In this document: positions 1 through 5,686 of the stretch, one piece after another | How the letters are laid out: every line of letters starts with the position of its first letter | Numbering within the stretch: the first letter of the stretch is position 1 | Source: an uncultured Veillonellaceae bacterium | Lineage (GTDB): Bacteria; Bacillota; Negativicutes; Veillonellales; Negativicoccaceae | DNA: 8,563 nucleotides | Assembly: GCA_947254705.1 (NCBI GenBank) | Contig: CAMYCX010000054.1 | Span: 1 to 8,563, forward strand | Direction: 5' to 3' | Made by a program: the position numbers and the translations under genes | The notes under the pieces: generated by a model | Seen by the model: the letters and a program-made list of their open reading frames with translations, nothing else | The model's database searches: none | What the model was told of the DNA's origin: nothing

Positions 1-363
1 GCATTGGAACGCGTAGGAGAAGAATTGATTAAAGAAGAGAAGGAAGCGAGAGAGATTTTGCTTGCCAGAGAAAAAGAAAAGTTGGAAGATGAGGCGTGGC
101 GTAGTTACGGCATATTGCGCTATGCTCGAAGTGTCACTAGCAAAGAGGCTATGACTCGTTTGAGCATAGTGGAGCTAGGACGCGTATTGGGCCTTTTACC
201 GAAATTGCCGAATACGGCGTTTCGAGAATTAACGGTGCTTACACGACCGGGATTTTTACAGCGGTATATACATCGACCTGAGTTGCCAGAGAGCGAGAGA
301 GATTATTGGCGAGCGGTTATCATTCGAGATAAGTTACAGTCGTACGAAAAAGGAATAGCATAA
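1..363 (+). CDS. mcsB: Protein arginine kinase McsB, C-terminal part (5' end outside window)
   Basis: This is the last 120 codons of a gene whose start lies before the window; the frame is open from base 1, so the TTG at position 4 is an internal Leu codon rather than a start. McsB phosphorylates arginine residues on misfolded proteins and on the CtsR repressor, marking them for ClpC-ClpP in the cytoplasm. The fragment shows the C-terminal signature of the family: an acidic/basic helix, then WRSYGILRYAR, an LG.VLGLLP segment, LTRPGFLQ, and a final helix with the Arg-Asp pair encoded at 298-303 (SERDYWRA). In characterised McsB an Arg-Asp pair in this domain forms the phospho-arginine pocket, and I equate the two by position. 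The kinase active site is not in the window. Only 33 bp and no terminator separate it from clpC, so the two are almost certainly cotranscribed. The identification is firm because of the sequence style and the clpC neighbour. Confidence 0.9.
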   Translation, partial: ALERVGEELIKEEKEAREILLAREKEKLEDEAWRSYGILRYARSVTSKEAMTRLSIVELGRVLGLLPKLPNTAFRELTVLTRPGFLQRYIHRPELPESERDYWRAVIIRDKLQSYEKGIA

Positions 364-396
364 GATAAAAACAACTAATTCAAAGGAGAGGATAGT

Positions 397-2862
397 ATGG
401 AAAATCGGTTTACGAACAGTTTTCAACAGGCCGTTCATGTAGCTAAAGAGCAGGCATACAATTATGGAAGCAGCGAAGTGGGGACAGAACACTTATTGAT
501 TGGCATTGCTTCTCAACAACAAAGTATTGGAGCGAAAGTTTTGAAAGCCGTTGGTTTGACAGTGCAAAAACTGCAGGAAATGTTAGGCGGTTCACCGGGG
601 AAAGCCGATGGAGAGAACGAGTTGGGATTAAGTCCAAGAAGTAAGCGAGTCTTGCAATTGGCGGTAGGTGAGGCCAACCGTTTGGGTAACAATTATGTTG
701 GTACGGAACATTTATTGTTAGGCATATTACGTGATGGTGGAGGGGTAGCGGTATCTATGTTGGCGCATGCCAATGTACGACGTGAAGACTTGGAAAAGGC
801 ATTTCAAAAATATTGGGGAAGTGAGGAAGAAAAGGGACAGGAGGAATTTTCAGGGACAGACTTGGGTGAGTTGTCAGAGTATGCGCGTGATTTAAATGAA
901 ATGGCAAAACAAGGGAAAATAGATCCTGTTGTCGGGCGTGACAAAGAAATTGATCGAGTAATTCAGATTTTGAGTCGTAGAACAAAAAATAACCCGGTCT
1001 TGATTGGTGAACCGGGGGTCGGTAAAACTGCGATTGCAGAAGGTTTAGCCCAGCGTATTGTAGCGGGAAATGTACCGGAGATATTAAGAAATCAGAAAAT
1101 TTTATCTTTGAATATGGCTTCTGCAGTAGCAGGAACCAAATACCGTGGAGAGTTTGAAGAACGCTTGAAAAAAATTATTGATGAAGTTCGGGCACATGAT
1201 GATTGGATATTATTTATTGACGAGTTACATACACTGATTGGAGCAGGCGGTACTGAAGGGGCAATGGATGCGGCTAACATTTTGAAGCCGGCACTTGCAC
1301 GTGGTGAGCTGCAATGCATCGGCGCAACGACTCTTGACGAGTACCGCAAGCATATCGAGAAGGATGCTGCCTTGGAACGTCGGTTCCAGCCGGTTTTGGT
1401 GGCTGAGCCATCACAAGAAGATGCGGAGCAAATTCTTTTGGGATTGCGGGACAGATATGAAGCGTTTCATAAGACTAAAATTACTGATGAGGCAGTGCAT
1501 CAGGCCGTTGTTCTTTCAACACGCTACATCGCAGATCGGTTTTTGCCGGATAAAGCGATTGATGTTATGGACGAAGCTGCTGCGAAGGTGCGTATTGCAG
1601 CGGCTGCAACACCAAATGATTTACGGGAAAAGGAAAAAGAGCTGGAAGCCTTGCTGAAAGAAAAAGAGGAAGCAATTGCTGCGCAGGAGTACGAGAATGC
1701 TGCTATGTTGCGCGATAAGGAGAAGAAGCTAAAGTCGGAAATTGATACGGCAAAAGATAAATGGGATCAAGGTGACTCGGATGATTTGGTGGTCACCGCA
1801 CAAGACATTGCAGAAGTGGTATCGCGTTGGACGGGAGTCCCGCTGCAAACTCTGCAGGAAGAGGAAAGCAAAAAGTTACTCCATTTGGAAGAGGACTTAC
1901 ATGCTCGCGTTGTTGGACAGGATGAAGCAGTATCTGCAGTAGCAAGGGCAGTGCGTAGAGCACGTGTTGGCTTGAAAGATCCGAAACGACCGATTGGTTC
2001 GTTTTTGTTCTTGGGACCGACAGGTGTTGGTAAGACGGAACTAGCGCGGGCATTGGCAGAAAATTTGTTTGGTGATGAAAATGCATTGATTCGTTTGGAT
2101 ATGTCCGAATATATGGAAAAACATACGGTTTCACGCTTGGTCGGAGCGCCTCCCGGATATGTCGGATATGAAGAAGGTGGTCAGTTGACAGATGCTGTTC
2201 GACGCAAACCGTACAGTGTAATTTTGTTGGATGAGGTTGAAAAAGCGCACAGTGATTTTTTTAACATTTTACTGCAGGTGTTGGACGATGGACGGTTAAC
2301 TGACAGTCAAGGGCGAACAGTAGACTTTCGTAATACAATTATTATCATGACTAGTAATTTAGGCGCGAAAAGATTTCAGGAAGATACTGCTGCTATGGGA
2401 TTTTTGGCGGGCAAAAACGCAACAGAAACGACACGAATTCCAGAAACAGAACGCAAAGATATTTTGGCTGAAGTCAAGCGATTTTTCCGCCCTGAATTTA
2501 TTAATAGATTGGATGAGATAATTGTATTCCATCCGTTGGTGAAAGCGGATTTAGAAAAGATTGTTGATCGCTTGATTTACCGGCTGAATCAAACGTTGGC
2601 GCCAAATGATCTTGCTGTGGATTTAACAGAATCTGCCAAGACTGTTTTGATTCAAGAGGGCAGTGATACACAGTATGGTGCACGCCCGTTAAAACGGGCT
2701 TTGCGTGTACTGATTGAAGATCCGATTTCAGAACGTATATTGGCGGGAGAGTTGAAGAAAGGGCATCCGATTGCAGTGGATGCTGACTCACAGAACAAAC
2801 TAATATTTTCACAAATGCTTGATAAAAAAGAAGTGACGAAAGACGAAGGGTCTGAAAAGTAA
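397..2862 (+). CDS. clpC: ATP-dependent Clp protease ATP-binding subunit ClpC
   Basis: An 821-residue class I Hsp100/Clp AAA+ unfoldase, full length for ClpC. It threads substrates into ClpP, including arginine-phosphorylated ones. The N-domain with two Clp_N repeats spans about residues 1-145. The first AAA+ module has Walker A GEPGVGKT at 204-211, pore loop KYRG at 248-251, Walker B ending in D275-E276 and arginine fingers R328-R329. The middle region at about 409-450 is a charged coiled coil with the UVR-type pattern (EYENAAMLRDKEK) that sets ClpC apart from ClpA and ClpE. The second module has Walker A GPTGVGKT at 540-547, pore loop GYVG at 587-590, Walker B D612-E613, arginine finger R704 and sensor-2 GAR at 761-763. 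The tripeptide MGF at 667-669 sits where the ClpP-docking loop is expected. The start follows AAAGGAG at 382-388 with an 8-nt spacer. The promoter presumably lies upstream of the window, before the genes that precede mcsB. The gene ends just before a strong terminator. Confidence 0.97.
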   Translation: MENRFTNSFQQAVHVAKEQAYNYGSSEVGTEHLLIGIASQQQSIGAKVLKAVGLTVQKLQEMLGGSPGKADGENELGLSPRSKRVLQLAVGEANRLGNNYVGTEHLLLGILRDGGGVAVSMLAHANVRREDLEKAFQKYWGSEEEKGQEEFSGTDLGELSEYARDLNEMAKQGKIDPVVGRDKEIDRVIQILSRRTKNNPVLIGEPGVGKTAIAEGLAQRIVAGNVPEILRNQKILSLNMASAVAGTKYRGEFEERLKKIIDEVRAHDDWILFIDELHTLIGAGGTEGAMDAANILKPALARGELQCIGATTLDEYRKHIEKDAALERRFQPVLVAEPSQEDAEQILLGLRDRYEAFHKTKITDEAVHQAVVLSTRYIADRFLPDKAIDVMDEAAAKVRIAAAATPNDLREKEKELEALLKEKEEAIAAQEYENAAMLRDKEKKLKSEIDTAKDKWDQGDSDDLVVTAQDIAEVVSRWTGVPLQTLQEEESKKLLHLEEDLHARVVGQDEAVSAVARAVRRARVGLKDPKRPIGSFLFLGPTGVGKTELARALAENLFGDENALIRLDMSEYMEKHTVSRLVGAPPGYVGYEEGGQLTDAVRRKPYSVILLDEVEKAHSDFFNILLQVLDDGRLTDSQGRTVDFRNTIIIMTSNLGAKRFQEDTAAMGFLAGKNATETTRIPETERKDILAEVKRFFRPEFINRLDEIIVFHPLVKADLEKIVDRLIYRLNQTLAPNDLAVDLTESAKTVLIQEGSDTQYGARPLKRALRVLIEDPISERILAGELKKGHPIAVDADSQNKLIFSQMLDKKEVTKDEGSEK

Positions 2863-2863
2863 G

Positions 2864-2904
2864 AAAAGGCGGAGCATTATATAATGCTCCGCCTTTTGGT
2901 TTTC
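2864..2904 (+). terminator. Rho-independent terminator after clpC
   Basis: A perfect 17-bp inverted repeat (2864-2880 with 2881-2897) begins one base after the clpC stop codon. It has a GC-rich core (GGCGGAGC/GCTCCGCC) and is followed by TTTTGGTTTTC. The four central bases TATA would form the loop. The arm begins with an A-run, so the opposite strand also carries a T-run after the hairpin, and the site could stop transcription in both directions. It marks the end of the mcsB-clpC transcript and separates it from radA. Confidence 0.85.
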
Positions 2905-2929
2905 TATTCAACGAGAGGTGTGATACACT
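2901..2929 (+). promoter_or_regulatory. Possible weak promoter for radA (extended -10)
   Basis: TGA-TACACT at 2921-2929 resembles an extended -10 element. Upstream only a poor -35 (TTTCTA at 2901-2906, 17-bp spacer) is present. A promoter is expected here because a terminator cuts radA off from clpC, but the match is weak. Transcription would begin near 2936, almost at the ribosome binding site. Confidence 0.3.
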
Positions 2930-2937
2930 TTTAATAC

Positions 2938-2943
2938 GAGGTG
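2938..2943 (+). promoter_or_regulatory. Ribosome binding site fixing the radA start
   Basis: GAGGTG lies 6 nt before the ATG at 2950. An in-frame GTG at 2941 would overlap this site and has no good ribosome binding site of its own, so the ATG is preferred. Confidence 0.7.
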
Positions 2944-2949
2944 TTTAGA

Positions 2950-4323
2950 ATGAAGAAAAGCAAGATGATTTTTGTTTGTGCATCATGTGGTGCGGAGAGC
3001 AGCCGATGGAACGGCCAATGTTTGCAGTGCGGCGCTTGGAATACAATGAATGAAAAGCAAGTCACAATCCGCAAGTCAGAAACATTGTTACCTTTTGGAG
3101 CGGAAGCGGTGGCGTTGATTCCTTTGGCAGATGCACCGATTCAAGAAGCAAAGCGGATTGTCATCGGCAATCCCGAGTGGGATCGAGCAGTCGGAGGTGG
3201 GATTGTACCGGGTAGCTTATTGCTTATCGGGGGTGATCCAGGGATCGGAAAGTCCACATTGGTTTTGCAAGTAGCATCTGCATTGGGGGCTGTTGGACGC
3301 AAGGTGCTGTACGCCTCCGGAGAAGAATCGGCGGCACAGATCGGAATGCGGGCCAAACGCTTGCAAATTTCAACCCGAAATACATATTTACTCGCGACAA
3401 CTGACTTGAATCGGATCCTCGACAGTGCGCATGAGATCTTGCCCGACATATTGATTATTGACTCTATCCAAACAATGGTGTCTGTTGATAATGATGGTAT
3501 TGCCGGCAGCATTTCACAAGTGAAGGAATGCACGGGAACTATTTTGCGATTTGCCAAAGAAACGGGCACATCTGTAATGATTATCGGACATGTGACAAAA
3601 GAAGGAAATATTGCCGGACCTCGTATGTTGGAACACATGGTTGATACTGTGTTGTATCTTGAAGGGGAAAAGGAGCAACCGTTACGAATTTTGCGAGCAG
3701 TTAAAAATAGGTTTGGTGATACCGCTGAAAGTGGAGTCTTTGTGATGAAGGAAAATGGTATGCAAGCAGTTGCAGACTTTTCGAGACTAATGCTTTCGGA
3801 ACGCAGTGATGAACAAGTCGGGACGGTAGTATTCCCCGGTATGGACGGAATCCGACCAGTTCTGGTTGAGGTACAAGCGCTGACAAATCATATGTTTTAT
3901 GGAAGCGCCCGACGTACTGCAATCGGTTATGACTATAATCGTTTGTCATTGCTGCTGGCAGTGTTGGAGAAAAAAGCAGAGATTGCTCTTGCCAATGAAG
4001 ATGTTTATATTAATGTTGTTGGTGGAATTAAAATCAATGATCCCGGAATTGACTTGGCGGTTGCGATGGCGATTGTTTCCGTCCAGGCTGGAGTACCGTT
4101 GCCCAGAGAATGGGCAGTTGTGGGGGAAATTGGTTTAGCAGGCGATGTTCGTCGTGTAAATCGTGTGGAAAAGCGAGTTGCGGAATTGACTAAAATGGGT
4201 TTTCAAAAAGTCTTAATTCCCCAAAGTGATTACATTCGCTTGAAAGACAAGGTACAAGGAATACATCTGTCCGGTGTTGCCAATATTCGTGATGCGGTTC
4301 GAATGTTAACAATAAGTAAATAG
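2950..4323 (+). CDS. radA: DNA repair protein RadA (Sms)
   Basis: A 457-residue protein from the ATG at 2950. RadA is a RecA-like ATPase and helicase that helps process recombination intermediates and extend strand exchange during repair and transformation. The domain order is typical. An N-terminal four-cysteine zinc finger has C10, C13, C24 and C27. The RecA-like core has Walker A GDPGIGKST at 95-103 and a Walker B strand ending in D171. The RadA-specific KNRFG motif is at 252-256. The C-terminal Lon-protease-like domain (about 280-457, with VYINVVGGIKINDPGIDLAVA) lacks any sign of a Ser-Lys protease dyad at the GGIKINDP position, as usual for RadA. An in-frame GTG nine bases upstream would add three residues, but it overlaps the likely Shine-Dalgarno site. 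The gene follows the clpC terminator and precedes yacL directly; disA, which often comes next, is missing. Confidence 0.96.
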   Translation: MKKSKMIFVCASCGAESSRWNGQCLQCGAWNTMNEKQVTIRKSETLLPFGAEAVALIPLADAPIQEAKRIVIGNPEWDRAVGGGIVPGSLLLIGGDPGIGKSTLVLQVASALGAVGRKVLYASGEESAAQIGMRAKRLQISTRNTYLLATTDLNRILDSAHEILPDILIIDSIQTMVSVDNDGIAGSISQVKECTGTILRFAKETGTSVMIIGHVTKEGNIAGPRMLEHMVDTVLYLEGEKEQPLRILRAVKNRFGDTAESGVFVMKENGMQAVADFSRLMLSERSDEQVGTVVFPGMDGIRPVLVEVQALTNHMFYGSARRTAIGYDYNRLSLLLAVLEKKAEIALANEDVYINVVGGIKINDPGIDLAVAMAIVSVQAGVPLPREWAVVGEIGLAGDVRRVNRVEKRVAELTKMGFQKVLIPQSDYIRLKDKVQGIHLSGVANIRDAVRMLTISK

Positions 4324-4326
4324 TGA

Positions 4327-4355
4327 TTGTTACATAAACGTGATTGTGATATTAT
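4327..4355 (+). promoter_or_regulatory. Predicted sigma-A-type promoter for yacL
   Basis: TTGTTA (4327-4332), a 17-bp spacer and TATTAT (4350-4355), with an extended -10 TGA immediately before the -10. It starts three bases after the radA stop codon. A start near 4362 would give a leader of about 58 nt. An 8-bp direct repeat, GTGATTGT, occurs at 4323-4330 and 4340-4347, overlapping the -35 and the spacer. No terminator is visible after radA, so yacL may also be read from radA. Confidence 0.55.
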
Positions 4356-4419
4356 TACAGTGAGTGTTCATATTAATAACGCCTGTTTGTAATGTACAAA
4401 TAACCGAGGTGGTGAATTT

Positions 4420-5526
4420 ATGATTGAGAAAGTGCTACGCACCACATTTACGTTGCTGTTTACTGTTTTGGGCGTAGTACTTGCCGGACAACTGATTCCA
4501 ATGTTGGAAAGTGCGACAGCGGATACGTTTTGGGTACACAGCTTCTTGGGGATTACGATTGTATCACTCCTAATAACTGTTGGTGGAGCACTTCTGGGGC
4601 TGGCAGCAGGATTACTTTCGGCGCCATATTTACAGCGTCGATTATTTTCTTTTGCGTCCTGGGGTGAGACGATGCTTGCAGGAATTTCTTTTAGTGATTT
4701 GTTGCTGGGAGTTGCGGGGTTGCTCATTGGACTTCTAATTGCGGCCTTGCTGGGAGCGGCATTTATGAATGTCCCCCTGATTGGACCATATGTAGGAATT
4801 GTTCTTAGTATTGTTATCGGTTACACATGTATGCATTTGGCAGTTAGTCAAAAACAGCAATTAGTGCTGATTTATAACAATCTGCGGTCAGCGGGAAAAG
4901 AAAAAGAGAATATTGGAGACACGTCACAATACGGTAAATTGCTAGATACAAGCGTGATTATTGACGGCCGGATTGCAGATATTGCCCGAACCGGATTTTT
5001 GGAAGGTCCGCTGACGGTCCCCGTTTTTGTCTTGGAAGAATTGCAGCATATTGCCGACTCGGCAGATGTTTTGAAACGCAATCGCGGACGTCGTGGCCTG
5101 GATATACTAAATGAGATGCAAAAGAAGAAGGTTATTCCGATTATAATTGTAACGGAAGATTTTGATGATATTTCGGAAGTAGACTCCAAACTTATCAAAT
5201 TGGCACAATTGCATCATGTTCCGGTCGTTACCAATGATTACAATTTAAACAAAGTGGCAGAGCTACAAGGCGTAACTGTTCTGAATATGAACGACCTGGC
5301 AAATGCGGTCAAGCCTGTAGTTATTCCCGGTGAAATGATGTATGTGCAAGTAATTAAGGCGGGGAAAGAAGAAGGCCAGGGGGTAGCATATTTGGATGAT
5401 GGCACCATGATTGTTGTTGACCGCGGTTACGATCACCTTGGGGAGGAAATTGGTGTTATAGTGACATCGGTATTGCAGACTTCTGCAGGCAAGATGATTT
5501 TTGCACGAGCTGAAAATGGTGATTAA
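4420..5526 (+). CDS. yacL: Membrane-anchored PIN/TRAM domain protein, YacL family
   Basis: A 368-residue protein. Four hydrophobic segments at about residues 8-28, 42-66, 92-116 and 120-141 anchor the N-terminus in the membrane. A cytoplasmic PIN domain (about 171-290) follows, then a TRAM domain (about 303-365), a small beta-barrel associated with RNA binding. The PIN acidic residues that coordinate metal in active nucleases appear intact: D176 and D182 in LLDTSVIIDGR, E206/E207 in VLEELQ, D255 in EVDSK and D273 in TNDYN. The arrangement and length match B. subtilis YacL, a conserved protein of unconfirmed function. A membrane-bound ribonuclease role is inference. The ATG at 4420 follows GAGGTG at 4406-4411 with an 8-nt spacer. 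It lies between radA and gltX, as in other Firmicutes but without disA, ispD or ispF. The stop codon is inside an inverted repeat. Confidence 0.9.
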   Translation: MIEKVLRTTFTLLFTVLGVVLAGQLIPMLESATADTFWVHSFLGITIVSLLITVGGALLGLAAGLLSAPYLQRRLFSFASWGETMLAGISFSDLLLGVAGLLIGLLIAALLGAAFMNVPLIGPYVGIVLSIVIGYTCMHLAVSQKQQLVLIYNNLRSAGKEKENIGDTSQYGKLLDTSVIIDGRIADIARTGFLEGPLTVPVFVLEELQHIADSADVLKRNRGRRGLDILNEMQKKKVIPIIIVTEDFDDISEVDSKLIKLAQLHHVPVVTNDYNLNKVAELQGVTVLNMNDLANAVKPVVIPGEMMYVQVIKAGKEEGQGVAYLDDGTMIVVDRGYDHLGEEIGVIVTSVLQTSAGKMIFARAENGD

Positions 5527-5541
5527 TCGAATTAATCACCA
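5517..5541 (+). repeat. Inverted repeat overlapping the yacL stop codon
   Basis: GGTGATTAAT, loop CGA, ATTAATCACC is a perfect 10-bp stem, or 11 bp with the flanking T-A pair. It contains the yacL TAA stop at 5524-5526. No T-run follows, and the stem is AT-rich, so it is a poor Rho-independent terminator. It may be an mRNA 3'-end stabiliser or a weak terminator. Confidence 0.55.
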
Positions 5542-5561
5542 ATATAGGATATTATCTCACA

Positions 5562-5589
5562 TTCGACGTACGTAACGTTGTGATATGAT
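5562..5589 (+). promoter_or_regulatory. Predicted promoter for gltX (extended -10)
   Basis: The -10 TATGAT (5584-5589) is preceded directly by the extended element TGA (5581-5583). A partial -35, TTCGAC (5562-5567), lies 16 bp upstream. A start near 5596 would leave a leader of about 90 nt before the gltX ATG. The core TTGTGATAT is shared with the promoter proposed for yacL. Confidence 0.5.
5564..5580. promoter_or_regulatory. Operator-like inverted repeat in the gltX promoter spacer
   Basis: CGACGT-ACGTA-ACGTTG is an imperfect inverted repeat (5 of 6 bases match between arms) that contains ACGT three times. It lies between the proposed -35 and -10 elements, where a bound repressor would block RNA polymerase. 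No known regulator is recognised. It could be chance. Confidence 0.3.
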
Positions 5590-5641
5590 GCGAAAATAAA
5601 GAATATCCATAAAATGATGACAACAATTGTTCGGTAAGAAA

Positions 5642-5659
5642 CACTGCTTATAGGCGGTG
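5642..5659 (+). other. Small hairpin in the gltX leader
   Basis: CACTGC at 5642-5647 can pair with GCGGTG at 5654-5659 (one G-U pair) around the loop TTATAG. It ends 12 bases before the ribosome binding site region. The leader is too short, and lacks the conserved elements, for a T-box. A function is not established. Confidence 0.2.
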
Positions 5660-5686
5660 GAATGATTACGGAAAGGATAATACAGA

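Noticed and set aside
1295..1657. 120-codon + strand frame inside clpC
   Set aside because: It is an out-of-frame shadow of the clpC coding region, rich in Cys, Trp and Arg as expected of a wrong frame, with no ribosome binding site.
2501..2911. 136-codon open frame on the minus strand across the clpC 3' end
   Set aside because: It runs antisense through the conserved clpC C-terminal domain and the terminator hairpin, and shows no domain-like composition.
2941..2943. GTG as the radA start codon
   Set aside because: It overlaps the GAGGTG ribosome binding site that is well placed for the ATG at 2950, and the added residues M-F-R are not needed for the zinc finger.
3141..3638. 165-codon open frame on the minus strand
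   Set aside because: It lies wholly inside radA, whose Walker A, Walker B and zinc motifs are clear; the antisense translation has no recognisable domain.
4368..4727. 119-codon minus-strand frame at the start of yacL
   Set aside because: It is antisense to the transmembrane segments of yacL and covers its promoter region; no protein features are visible.
5622..5631. AACAATTGTT palindrome in the gltX leader as an operator
   Set aside because: A 10-bp AT-rich palindrome without extended arms is likely by chance in this sequence; nothing else supports it.
5590..5686. T-box or other riboswitch in the gltX leader
   Set aside because: The leader is only about 90 nt, has no T-box consensus (UGGNNCCGCG-like) or terminator hairpin, and shows just one short stem.
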